A stretch of 64,000 nucleotides of DNA, taken from assembly GCF_029852145.1 (NCBI RefSeq), contig NC_079976.1, forward strand, positions 5,022,001 through 5,086,000, written 5' to 3'. Both the position numbers and the translations under genes were made by a program. The stretch is from Microplitis mediator (Eukaryota; Arthropoda; Insecta; Hymenoptera; Braconidae). A model generated the notes under the pieces. The model saw nothing but the letters and a program-made list of their open reading frames with translations, searched no databases and was not told the origin of the DNA. Below, in pieces: positions 12,561 to 23,740 of the stretch (the first letter of the stretch is position 1; each line of letters starts with the position of its first letter).

Positions 12561-13330
12561 GTATTCATACTCTCTTTCTTTTAACTACACATTTATATTT
12601 ATATATAAATATATCGTGCATGTATTCATACTCGAGTACAAAATAATTATACATTTATTTGCGTAGCACATAATCCGCTGGAGAAAATTATTCGCATGAA
12701 TTTTGGCGTTACTAAATATTACAAACTAATTATTTATTTTTTTAATTTTTTTTTGTTAATATTTACGTGGAGATAAGGATAATGAGAATAATGATAATGA
12801 AAATGAAAATAAAAAATAAGTAGGAGGATGATGTGCGTGCATGGTTACTTAAGAGTGTTGTGCTCGTGAATCATGGGTGCACGGGCACCTGCGTAGTCCG
12901 TGTCGTTGGTGGATTGATGATCCTGTCCCGGGCGACTCGGTGTCCTGGAGCAGTCGGTGCCAGCGGCAAAAGTACGGACGAAAACCCGAAGAGTAGATGA
13001 GAGATGAGAAGAAGTAGGAGTAGAGGAATGGAAAAGAGTAAAAGAAAAATGTTACCAAGAGAGATGGATTGGTTGGAAAGGTAAAAACATCTACAGCACC
13101 TCCATCCACCGCCTATCTGGTATACTGGTATACTCATATACACTCATCCTCATCCTCCTGATACTCGGCTAATTCTTTTATTTTTCTCTCCTCTTACTCC
13201 CTCGTATCGTCCCCGTCGACGGCTACTCTCGAGAGATCTTGCCCAGGATGCGACAACGGTACTGACATCCTTCGCTTTTAATTTGCGCCGACTTATATAT
13301 ATACGCACACGGGAAACGTACGACCTACTT
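12561..13330. other. AT-rich DNA followed by a mixed island
   Basis: 12561-12830 is A/T-rich. 12831-13290 is more complex and GC-richer, with overlapping minus-strand frames (12849-13143) that encode a Phe/Leu/Ser-rich peptide with no recognised domain. A regulatory role is possible, but no gene is supported. Confidence 0.35.
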
Positions 13331-14351
13331 TTTTGTCACTCATTTTATTTTTTGTTACAATGCAAGTGGATACAATTAAAATTAATACTTATTTTTTTAA
13401 ATTTAGAAATCACTTTTTGTTTGTAATATAAAAATGACAGATTTATTTATTTTTTATGTTAATATTTATAAATAATAATGACAATGATAAAAATGATGTT
13501 ATTATGGGTGTGATTTCAAAATAATTATTTATAGTATGATGTTAAATGGTAGATCAGTAGCTGAGATTTAACGTTATGTAGGCGGGAGTCTATAATGAAT
13601 TAATGATAAATGTGCAAGAGACATATAATTCTATTGCTTATGTTTATGTCTATACATAGTGAAAAAAAAATACTAGACAAGTAGATTAAAAGAAAATCCG
13701 CTAAACAGCTTCCGTGCTGAGTAGAGTAGGCTAAGAATAAATCCTACCTTGGGCGGATTTATCTGATTGCCTGTGGGAGGCTGATGAGAATATATATTTA
13801 TTAATCGATCTACAATAATTATTAATTTCATTGTTTGTTAGCAGAGTAAAGTAATAAAAGTAATAGAGATATTGATGGCTTCTAGTTTAATAAGAAAATT
13901 GTTTATAAAAATTTATTAACTATAACCTGGACTAGTTTATTTATAGCAGTTTAAATACTGTACGTGGACTGCATTTTCAGTTAATAAAATCAATAAATAT
14001 TATTTAATTGATAAACAGACGTATATATACTCTTAATTAAAGTTTAAGTTCTTCTACTTAAATATTCATGTTAGAGAACGCGTGCTCCGTAAACAACTAA
14101 GGACGCGGTTATAAACAACATAAAGAGATACTTATTACAAAACATTATCGTTTATAATATTTGATTTTTATACAAGTATACAAATACTGAAACAAAACTT
14201 ATTATTGTTTTTTTTTTCTTTTATTTTACTTGTAATATTGAATATCGCAATTTAATATGCCTTTTTATTTGAGTCTCTTTATCCTGAGATATATTTTTTT
14301 TTTAGTTATGAATATTAAAATGAGTTTTATTTTATTTTACAAAAAAATATA
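13331..14351. other. AT-rich non-coding stretch
   Basis: Contains a small potential three-stem fold at 13694-13760 (listed separately). The remainder is A/T-rich without other features. Confidence 0.5.
13694..13760. other. Possible three-way-junction fold
   Basis: AAATCCGC (13694-13701) can pair with GCGGATTT (13753-13760). It encloses two small hairpins: CAGC/GCTG (13706-13719, loop TTCCGT) and GTAGG/CCTAC (13726-13747). The total is 67 nt, tRNA-like in size but with no tRNA boxes. A fold like this can occur by chance in 64 kb, so the call is tentative. Confidence 0.2.
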
Positions 14352-14902
14352 CACGCAGATAAATTTTTAGTAAAAATTTCCAAAAAATTTTGATACTGTC
14401 AGGACATGAGGAAATATCTAAATTTTTGCCATGCGCATTGTAAAATATACTACTCGATAGCATGTACATGAAGTGCAATTTCTACTAACAATATATATGT
14501 ATACATTGAAAAAAAGATTTATTTAACCGAAAGATATCGTATATTTGGATATGGCCAAATAAATATTTAATTGTGAGAAAGATATGATATAATAAGTGAT
14601 TTACTTGTGGTAAAGAAATGATCCGATTGCTGCAAATAAATATGGACTTCAAATATGTGCATAGTATCGCCGAATTTTAAGTGATTCGTCACAAATTTAA
14701 TATCTTTACCACAAATATATCAATTACTTACAACAAATAAATGAAATATTTCCGTAAAATTATAAAATTATTTGAATCATTAAAAAATATTCAAAAAAAA
14801 GCCACAAATAAATTGATTTACTATCGTAAAAATTTAGTTACGGGCTAGATGTCTTTACAGTACCAAACTTTATGGGTAATTTTTACTGAAAAATTATCTG
14901 TG
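14352..14902. mobile_element. TA-flanked MITE (CACGCAGATAA family) with nested insert
   Basis: Left end CACGCAGATAAATTTTTAGT; the right end is its inverse (ACTGAAAAATTATCTGTG). TA lies on both sides. Subterminal blocks GATACTGT, ACTACTCGATAG and GGCTAGATGTCTTTACAGT are shared with the element at 42678-43696, so the two are family members. The centre (about 14505-14840) is a different sequence with repeated CAAATA blocks and probably represents another insertion, related in style to the element at 8607-8869. No transposase frame is seen. Confidence 0.7.
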
Positions 14903-15693
14903 TATATGATCGAATTTTATAATGAAAATAAGAGTTAAATATATACGATAGTGAGTATTTACAAATCAGTATTAACGTGATTCATGTCTGATATAGCAAA
15001 AGATAAGTAAACGACATAGAGTACAGACTGCTAACCACCTACGAGGATATTTACTTTTTTTTTCTCGATTTTCCTTATTTTCATACGCATCCACCTGACA
15101 TGCAAATATAAGTATGTACAGAATCGAACGATTACACCTGCATACACTTCTCAGACGTCCGGAACTCACGCGATCCTACTCTCTTATAAATATATGTAGC
15201 ATATATATGTGGATAAATTTATAAGATTGAAGTTTTACTATCAGAAGAATCATTGCTGTAATTATTCCGGTTATCTTGAATTCACGGAAATTTAACTTTT
15301 AAAGTTATTGCACGAGTATCACGAGGTATCGAATGTCTTAATACATGCATACATGGACAAGAAGTATGACTCAGACATTATCCTATTCTCGTATCGATTT
15401 ATTTATTTTATAAAATGTACTGAGGAAATAAATTTCTATTTAATTATTTCCTCAATTCATTTTATTCTATTATTAAATTGAATAATTATAATAAATATTT
15501 CCAAGACTTGTTTTATTATTGTTGTTAATAAATATTTCAATACGTTATTCGATACGTAATTGATAAATTATTCAAATTAACTTATTTAATTGTTTAATTA
15601 TTTTATATCTTTTTTTAAATTATTCATTACACAATTATTTGCAAACTTTCTTCATTCATTGATTATAATTTATTTCAAGTTATCAATTATTCT
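14903..15693. other. AT-rich non-coding stretch
   Basis: A minus-strand frame at 14972-15169 has no recognised similarity. The rest is A/T-rich. Nothing further is recognised. Confidence 0.5.
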
Positions 15694-16130
15694 TGTACCT
15701 GTAGATCGGAATATTTTTCGCAGAAGGGAAATAAAAAACCAAAATGAAAAGTGAAAAATCTACTGAATCTGAATTTCTGAAGTGTTTCGCATAGATGCTA
15801 GTATGTCACCCGAAAATATCAGTCGGCCCCAATTGCCCCTTAAGTATGTACCTGAAGATTGGAGCGTTTTTCGCGCAACGGAAATGAAAAAATTTATGTA
15901 ATTTGACAGCTTAAGGGGTAGTTGGGGGTGGCTGCAATTTTCAGCTGACGTACTAATGTCTATGTAAGACATTTCAGAAGTCTAGATCCAGTAAATTTTT
16001 TACTTTTCATTTTGTTTTTTATTTTCGTTCCACGAAAAACATTCTGATTTTCTGGTACAAATTTAAGTCACCTTTAAGCAGTCAAATTACGTAATTTTTT
16101 TCATTTTCGTTGTGCGAATTTTCTTGAATG
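15694..16130. mobile_element. Complex foldback element (TGTACCTGAAGAT family)
   Basis: Left arm 15694-15844 and right arm 15910-16059 are inverted copies over about 150 bp. Landmarks are GTACCTGTAGATC against its inverse near 16050, and GCCCCTTAAG against CTTAAGGGGTAG at the inner ends. Between the arms (about 15845-15909) lies a second left-type end (GTACCTGAAGATTGG), and a matching right-type fragment follows at about 16065-16130, implying interleaved insertions. A related copy occurs at 35644-35859. The opening superficially resembles the miR-10 mature sequence, but the repeat context rules that out. Confidence 0.7.
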
Positions 16131-17639
16131 TTTTTTTTATTAATGCAAGCTATGAATTAATTTTAAAATCCTAATATAGACGATATTTTAAATTTATATG
16201 TCGATCGAATATTTTTTAAAATTTGTAAAAAACAATACGGAAAAAAAAATTTTGTAATGATATAGACTAAAATTTTAATATATTCAAAACTAACTCGATT
16301 AGATGCCATTTTACGGAGAATTTTCCGTCAAACAAAATCCTAGTGATGTCAACTAAGGCTCAGGAGTCCTAGTAATCCTAATCAAAAATAATCCAGCCTC
16401 ATTTCTCAAAAATATACACCTACATATAAATTTACGAATATCTAGAGAGATCATTATTTGATTTTCTGGTATCGATTTATTTAAATTATCACAGGAAGTA
16501 AATTAAAATTTAATTACATCCTCAATTAATTTTATTTCACTATAAAAATAAAATTACGATTGAATAAATACTCATGGTATTGAAATATTTAAAAAATTCA
16601 TTTATCTGATATTTTTATTTTTATTAAATGTTTTATCAATGTACCTCAATCGTACATTGAATCGGTATAAAAAAAGGCGATGCGATCAGTAAAATAAAAT
16701 AAAAAAAAAAAAGTAGCATTGAGAACTTGAGAATGTCGATCGATAACTACGATCAAGCATTGTCTCAATCTTTTTCAGCGGTGTCTTTTGCTTTGTCGTA
16801 TTCTCTGGCATAACGAGAACGTCTTGCGTTGATGTGAGTACACACGATAACGAGAAGAATTGCTGAGCAGTTGATATATATGTATACATGTTGGGATGTA
16901 AAAACCGTTTCAAAATAAACCCGGAAGTTGAATTGCAATAACGAAACAATTGGTTAGATAAACTAACTCTTTACTACTTATGATGAATCATCAGTTTATT
17001 AATTCGCGATCCACTCAGTCATACAATCATCATTATCATCATTCTTATCATCCTCATTATTATTATCACTTGTCATTATCATTATTATCATAAATATAAT
17101 TTTTTAAATTTAAATCCATTAATTTTATTTTTTATTATTTTCATTATTTTATCTCGTTAATTTGGGTTTTTATTTTTTGAATACAAGCAGGGAAAAAGAG
17201 GATGCAAATTAATATTCTGCAACCTGTTAATAATTGTAAAGCGTCGAGCGCGAAGGGGGTAACGACTCTTAATATGACCCTGCCAAGAACGTTAAATGAT
17301 TCTCATCCATGAATCACCGGTGATGCAAAAGCTTTTATAACCACGAGTTTTCGCCAATCTTCTTTATAAGTATCTCATCCAAGTGATAAATAAAAATATA
17401 AAAGTATTGAATTGATAAATAATAATTAGTTCAAATAAAATTATAAATTTATAATGAAAAAGAAATTTTTAAAAATAAACGTGTGATAAAATTATATATT
17501 TAACGAGAAGCTGTAGCAGGTTAAAAAAAAAACATTGATAAATTTGATAAAAAAAAACCGCTCTATGATCTTGATCATCTTGAAAATCAAGTGCTGTAAC
17601 CAAGTTATCGTCCAAGACACTGCTGATTTACGACTCATA
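16131..17639. other. AT-rich non-coding stretch
   Basis: Contains ATC/ATT-type microsatellite sequence at about 17029-17090 and scattered A/T runs. A minus-strand frame at 16686-16949 has no recognised domain. 17240-17350 is slightly GC-richer. No gene is supported. Confidence 0.5.
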
Positions 17640-17780
17640 GTCAGACGTCTCGTTCGTCATATTTATTTGTTCGCTGCCACAGTGTGACGCTCCAGGCCTT
17701 CAGAGACTCGTACTCCCGTAAGATAACTTGTTCAGTATGTGACGCTTATGTACTTTGCAACGTAACTTCCGGTTATTTTA
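17640..17780. promoter_or_regulatory. Complex island, candidate regulatory segment
   Basis: About 140 bp of higher-complexity sequence with CAGACGTCTCG, GTGTGACGCTCC and ATGTGACGCTTATG. The GTGACGCT/TATGTGACGCTTA elements repeat. It is bordered by A/T-rich DNA and has no open frame. Regulatory function is inference. Confidence 0.25.
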
Positions 17781-18240
17781 TTTTATTCATCTTTTTCTGC
17801 TTTTTAAACTGTCAACTTGGTGTTTCAATTTTAAACTGCCTTCATTTTATTTTTTAATTAAATCAGAGTTACGAGATTTTTTTGACTAATGGCCGCCATG
17901 ACACTCACTTCAGATTTTTCGCGGCTTCTAACATTCGAAGTAAACGTCAGAAAATTATTTAAAAATTTTTGTTTGATACCTGAGACATGAACCAAGAGAT
18001 TTCGTGCGCCATTTGGAAAAATTGAATAAATTTAAAATTTATTAAGTAGAAAAAATGTCGAAGTAAAAAAAGTGAGGTTAGAAAATTTGTAAATCAATAT
18101 GACATTAGTAAAATATTCGAAGATTGTCGATATGAATAGTTACAAAAAAGTAGAAACGAAAGCTGATTCGTTCGAAAAACAAACAAATATATGTCTATAA
18201 CTGTTTATAATTTTTTATATATAAAATAAATCGAGAAAGT
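17781..18240. other. AT-rich stretch with a paired GCCAT motif
   Basis: Mostly A/T-rich. At 17889-17899 lies ATGGCCGCCAT, two inverted GCCAT cores (the Pleiohomeotic/YY1 core) sharing one central base. Otherwise nothing is recognised. Confidence 0.4.
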
Positions 18241-18740
18241 ATGTTAGGATTGACACGTAACTTGTTTCATCCCTTCTACGAATATCAAAGTAAACTTCTC
18301 GCGATCGTGTCAAAGATGGTGAGCTCACGGATCCTCAGCAAAGAGCACCAAGAACAACAGCAACAACAACAACTAATGTATCCAACTGGCTTGTAGCCAT
18401 TCATGTATCGTTTAATTACCGCTACCACTAATTATCGTTTTTGCAATATAACTTGGCATTCGTGACGCTGAACATAAGTCTCCTCTCATTTAATATGTCT
18501 GTATACGCGTACGTTTTCCGACGTATCCCCTCGAGGAAGTTGCCTGTTGCTGTTGCTATTGCTATTGCTATTGCTATTGCTGCGACTGAAGCTGATGCTG
18601 ATTCTGATGTACTCAGAGGCTGTTAGACATTTAATACACGGTACGATAATATGATGGAGAGGACGCGCACTCCTTTACTCGTCATCCACAATCATGAGGA
18701 CAAGAAATCAAGTGTATATATATAGTGAGGCCACTCGTCA
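18241..18740. promoter_or_regulatory. Island with GCTATT microsatellite, candidate regulatory segment
   Basis: A less AT-biased region holding CAACAA-type repeats near 18355-18372, a (GCTATT)n run at about 18545-18581 followed by GCTGATGCTGATT, and CG dinucleotides around 18295-18310 and 18505-18535. The short open frame across the microsatellite encodes an Ala/Ile repeat and is not called as a gene. Confidence 0.25.
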
Positions 18741-19638
18741 CAAATCCATTAGAGTAATTAACCTATGTTAAGACGAGGAAAAAAATTTATTAAAAATATT
18801 TAAAACTCGTTATCGAACTGATGGTAATTAACTGTAACTTTATAGAGATACCAGCCTACCGGCATCAATATCAGTAACAACTACAACTTTAATAGTAATC
18901 CTCTTCTTGGGTCCAACTGCTTGTATTGCCAAAGACATTAAGCCTTCTTAAGATATATAATCATGAGAATAATTATCGAATTTTATGTTTCACTATCACG
19001 AGCTGTTAACTATTTTTATAATCTTTTTATTGCTATATTTAAAATGGTTTATTAAACTAGAAGTCTCGGGTGTTTAATCACATTCATTCATTCATTTAAT
19101 TACTAAATTTTTATTCAAATGGAAAATTATTATTTTTTTTTATTTTTCTAAGATAAATATATCTAAGTGTAGTGATCATGGAGAGAATGAAAGAAGAATA
19201 AAAAAGATACACGGCATATCTACGAAAGAGTGTCAGACACCATCTGGTCTCTACTCGCGGTATATACAGTGTACAGCGACGATTATCTTAATAGCGCGAG
19301 CGACTCTAATGAATAGCGGAGTTTTTGTTGAGTGTATGTAAGAGTATGAGGATAGAACATCGTGAATCTTTGCCACGTTCAAAGAAGACAGAAGGTGCGA
19401 GAAATAATAAAAAAAAAATAAATAATAATAATAAACAAAAGAAATGAGAAGATTCTAACTCACTCGCGACCGTTTTATTTTTTTATTCTTTTTAAATCTC
19501 TTTGCGGTTTTCTATCTTTATTCTTATGTCTTTGAGGTATTTCGCGATTGAGTCAGGAAAGTACTTTAGTTACTTACAACCGAGAAAATTCACTAATAAT
19601 CGGAAGTATCGTCAACTATTTTTTTTTATTTCGAATAA
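18741..19638. other. AT-rich non-coding stretch
   Basis: No gene, repeat family or strong motif is seen. 19200-19400 is slightly GC-richer with CG dinucleotides. Confidence 0.5.
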
Positions 19639-20223
19639 GGGGCCGTTCATAAAATACGTCATGCAAAATTTTACCTTTGTAGACCCCCCTATCCCTTCGT
19701 CACGCTATTTCACATTTTCTGCGACCCCCCTATCAATATTGCGTCACAAATGATAGACCCCTCCTCTCATTATGACGAAAAAAAAAAACATTTCCGGATT
19801 CCATGACAACTGATCCCAGACAACTGATCCCTGACAAGTGATCACACGATAATAATTGATCCCACAGACAACTGACCCCACTGACAATTTCATAAAATAA
19901 TTAATTACTATGACATGAGTAATTAAAATTCACTGTTGTAAATATAAAAAGTTAAATTGTGTAAATTAGTTGTTGATAAAAATCAGTTGACGATCAATTG
20001 TCGATGGGATCAATTTGTGGGGATCATTTGTCGTGGTATAAAATTGTCGGGATCAGTTGACGGCACACCGACGGAAATAAATGTATAGAAATATTTATAT
20101 ATTTACAAATATGAAACGAATGACTTCCTATCGTAACGAAAACATAAAAAAAATTGATAAAACCACGAGAAAAATTTACAAAATTGTTTGATGAACTGCG
20201 AACATATTTTATGAACGGTCCTT
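19639..20223. mobile_element. MITE with GGGGCCGTTCATAAA terminus and nested insert
   Basis: Begins AGGGGCCGTTCATAAAATAC and ends with the inverse, ATATTTTATGAACGGTCCTT. GTCACGC and poly-C blocks lie just inside, as in a terminus I recognise as widespread among insect non-autonomous DNA transposons. Within it (about 19798-20068) an inner inverted repeat is built from GACAACTGATCCC-type motifs on the left and GGATCAGTTGACG-type motifs on the right, so one element has probably inserted into another. No transposase is present. The right flank carries TTAA, but a matching left duplication is not clear. Confidence 0.75.
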
Positions 20224-22260
20224 AACGTTCCTTTAATTTTATTTAATGATTCATAAATAAAATAAATATTTAGTATTTTTTTTTGTTAGATGATTTTTAT
20301 CGTAAAGTTAATTTACAAAGATAGTATCAAGACATTTTACTAATTATACTTTCATCTATAGTCCTGTCGTGAATCGAAGGCGGATTTTTTTTTTATTTTT
20401 ATAAATGAAAAACTATTAAATGTTATAGTATAATAAATATCTTGAGATGTTTTACGTGGGTAGATAAAATTTTGTTTCTCTTATTTAATACTTTGGGACA
20501 CTAGGAAATTAGGTACAATCATCAGAAAATACTTTTCACTTTTTAACTGTCGTCTTTCAGAATCCCACAATTTATTTAAATTCTATAAAAAAAAGTTTTA
20601 TTCATCCCACTCTATCTCTATCTCCTTCTTATCTATACACTTTATTTTTTGTCACTATTATTACCGTTAGATTATAATAAACACGAAATAAATAATACAA
20701 CACGTGTTTAAATAATAAAAAAATAATAAATAAATCATCAGGATTTGAATCATGATACAAAAGAGCCGTAGAATTGATGTCTCAATCTTGTATTCAAAAA
20801 ATATAAATTTCTACATCAAATAAATCTTTAACTTTGCTTAACTTTTTTTTTTATATCTATATTTTTAAAACATAATATATTGATGATTCAAAATATAAGA
20901 TAACGTAATCTAATGCCGTTAAATAATTGCAAGAATTTTTATACCCGTTGTAAAAAAAAAGGACACTGATTAAGTATTAAATTTTAATAAAATAAAACAA
21001 CCAATATACATAACCATTAAATCATGCAAATTGAAAATTTAATAAATGAAAAAAAAATATTTAACTTAGTAATTTTATAAAATATGTAAAGTAAAAATAT
21101 AAAAAAATGCCAATTAAAAATAAAAAAAAAACAACATGTTCTAATGATTAATCCATTACCGAGAAACATGTCCAAGATTTAAAATCAAAAAGGCGTGGAG
21201 TAAGATTGATAGATTGATCGGTAAATCGGCTGATTGATCAATTCCACGATCACCCAGTAATACTAGTATCAAGACAGCGTATTATAAATCAAGTAACTTT
21301 AGTTTCACGTATCTAATATACAAGCATTAATAATAAATTTATTAAGCTTTATTCAAAAAAGGTACCCGGGGTTCGAATATATACACGAATATCTTAAGCA
21401 AATAATTAGATTTAAGATTTTATAATCGATCTTATTACCGATAATACATCTCACAGTAAAATATTTTTATGTTTATAACCTAATCTTCGCGGTGCCTGAG
21501 GGTGTGATTAGAGTTACAGCCTTGTAGTGGTTGGATGTTATTATCATAGTTATGGAGGTATATATATATATATGTGTGCATGTGTGTACTGAGTACACAT
21601 TTACAGAAAGAGAATAGTAATAACGAAGGGGTTGTAAACGAAAAAGTTGTAAGAAGGTGTGTCAGAGATTCTTTTGGCTACCTGCGCGCAAATTCTTACA
21701 TATATGTATATATCGGAATATGTTGTGCTGTGTACACCGACACACATCCACCCACGCTTTAATTTCAAATTAAAATTCACGCTATGGTTACGCCCACACT
21801 AAATTCCAATCCTTACCCAACCAAGAGATAAGTGGAACTAAAAGGTAACTAAGAGAATAAATAATAAGAAGAAAAAAGAAGAAGGTACATATTTAAAAGA
21901 AAATATAGAATAAATTTAAAATAAAGGGCGGTGTAATTTTTTAAAGGCAAAAATTTTCATAACTTTGGCATTTATAATTTATTTATAATATATATATTTT
22001 GTTTTATAGCCTGATTTTTTAATATTCTCGCCTCCTGTTGATCAAGGAAGAAATTGTTGGTGATCGCAATCATTCGAATGTTATTATTATCGTGTAATTC
22101 AAAGGGACGTCTCGCTGACCTAAAATTTCGCGTGGAAACGAAAGGCGAACCAGCGGAATAAGAGGAATAAAAATAAGTCAAAAAATAAAAAAACGCTTTT
22201 TTTTTTAAAGTATATAAATGTATATAAAAAATAATAATAAAAGTAAAAAAGTTTGAGAGA
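20224..22260. other. AT-rich non-coding stretch
   Basis: Strongly A/T-rich with many A and T runs. A patch at 21360-21375 (GGTACCCGGGGTTCGAA) resembles a tRNA B box, but no tRNA can be folded around it. 21480-21830 is more complex, with TG/TA microsatellite sequence near 21558-21598. No gene is supported. Confidence 0.5.
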
Positions 22261-22470
22261 GATGGAATAAGGTAAAAGAGGAGTCGGAGCGTGTGGATCG
22301 TGCCTGATATAAATCGAGATACGTCGATCGTTCGTTATACGACGTATACCAGCCACGTTCTTCATTCCCCTTGGTCTCGCATCTTGGACGCACGTCGTTA
22401 ATTAGAGGCGCGCGCTTCTCGTGCGAGAAGTAAGAAAATAAGACTCTCGTAACGAAAAAAAAAAAAAATG
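22261..22470. promoter_or_regulatory. CG-rich island, candidate promoter or enhancer
   Basis: High density of CG dinucleotides (GATACGTCGATCGTTCGTTATACGA-type sequence, split across 22318-22342). A TTAATTAG homeodomain-type core lies at 22398-22405. A near-perfect hairpin CTTCTCG-TG-CGAGAAG lies at 22415-22430, overlapping a donor-like GTAAG. No open frame of note. Possibly a promoter with a short non-coding exon, unproven. Confidence 0.3.
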
Positions 22471-22559
22471 ATAATCATAATAATGATAAAAAATCCGACC
22501 AAGAGAAAGAGAAAATGCGTAAACGTAAAATGATAATTCATTTGGTAATGGCGGCAAAG

Positions 22560-22960
22560 TAATGGAACTTTGTTTCTGTGACACGCAATATCTTCTTGGC
22601 AGGTGGTATCTACATCCTTCTCACTAGTTAAACTCATCAGCACCCTCAGCCCTACTCCCACACTCGTCTTTTCAACAAATTGAAATATATTTTTTGTTTT
22701 TACCTCATGATACTTAAACTTTTTCTTCTTTTAGTATTACAACCCCAAGTAATTTACTTTATCGTGGGCGTCCAGAGAATCCGTTGAGAATACGTCGAGA
22801 GCAACGCAACGTAATTTGATCTCAGGGGGAACGGTAGTGTTTCTAGATAATAAGCTACTCAGTTGCTATGCCTGAGGTTGAGTGGGTGGAGTCGATGGAT
22901 GATCTACAGCTTCCACTTGGCCTGTCCAGCTCTACACCGGTTCTACTGCCTTCCTTCCTT
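22560..22960. promoter_or_regulatory. Complex island, candidate enhancer
   Basis: Two GC-richer blocks (22565-22670 and 22765-22955) around a T-rich spacer. They contain GGCAGGTGG (E-box), CGTGGGCG, GGTTGAGTGGGTGG and many CG dinucleotides. The composition contrast and motif density resemble a cis-regulatory module. No specific target can be named. Confidence 0.3.
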
Positions 22961-23500
22961 CATTCAGTTCATGCGTATACTATTTTTTTTAACTGCCTCA
23001 TTTAATTTCGCTATATAATACCAAACGAGGCATTAAAGTCCTATGAATCTATCCCATTTACTTTTAAAATGATCAGGGCATTATTGTTATCATTTTTTTT
23101 TTTTTCGACAATAAATGAAGTGTCGGTAAAAAATAAGAATAAGAAAGAGGTGAAGAAGTATCTTTGCTTTATCTTAAATATAATTATCTTTTATCGTATT
23201 CCAGTCTTAATTCATCAGTATCTCGTGGTTCGATCAGATCGATACAAGAGCTGGGTTACATTAGCTGATGACTGAGAATAACATATACGCGGTTTGTAAA
23301 AATAACTGAGTGAGAAGGAGAGAGATAAAGGCTACTTGTTGAAACTTTAGTTAATCACCAGCAAGACATTGGTCACAGGTTGTCGTTTCTTAATTTCCAT
23401 ATGGCGTCATACGTTTATAAATATATATAGATGTATGGGGTAGTACGAGAGTCGAGAGGACGCTTTCGGTTTCATTCTAACTTCTTTTAAAAATCAATTG
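22961..23500. other. AT-rich non-coding stretch
   Basis: A/T-rich with T runs near 23090-23105. No gene or repeat is recognised. Confidence 0.5.
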
Positions 23501-23740
23501 CTTATCTCTATCAATTGACTTGTGGAATCCCCTTGGTGCATTGGTTAACATTCGATTGCTCATTGGCTCCTTTAGTTAAACTCCTCGTGGTACCGATCTC
23601 ACGCGTCTGTATCTCGTTGTCTGTATCGCTGGAGCTGAAAACTCAATTACAGCTTAATGAATTGCCCGATGGAGAGACTTGGATACTCGACCTCCAGCGT
23701 AACGAGCCAGACACGCCACCGTATAACCATTGACTTCGCT
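23501..23740 (+). other. Complex segment with an exon-like open frame
   Basis: A + strand frame is open from 23515 to a TGA at 23731-23733, but its first codon is TTG and it contains no internal ATG start. The last 26 or so codons (from after TTACAG at about 23655) have balanced composition, including residues LNELPDGETWILDLQ, unlike the low-complexity frames elsewhere. It might be a terminal exon, an old pseudogene fragment or a CG-bearing regulatory island. I recognise no family. Confidence 0.15.

Noticed and set aside
13775..13815. CTGATGA motif suggesting a hammerhead ribozyme core
   Set aside because: No stem II plus GAAA and no matching stems I and III could be found nearby.
15694..15720. 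Sequence resembling mature miR-10 (TACCTGTAGATCGGAAT)
   Set aside because: The same sequence recurs as TGTACCTGAAGATYGGAAC at 15846 and 35644 as the terminus of an inverted-repeat element, and it lacks the exact miR-10 seed arrangement. It is a transposon end.
21360..21380. GGGGTTCGAAT resembling a tRNA B box
   Set aside because: No A box at the correct distance and no cloverleaf could be assembled.
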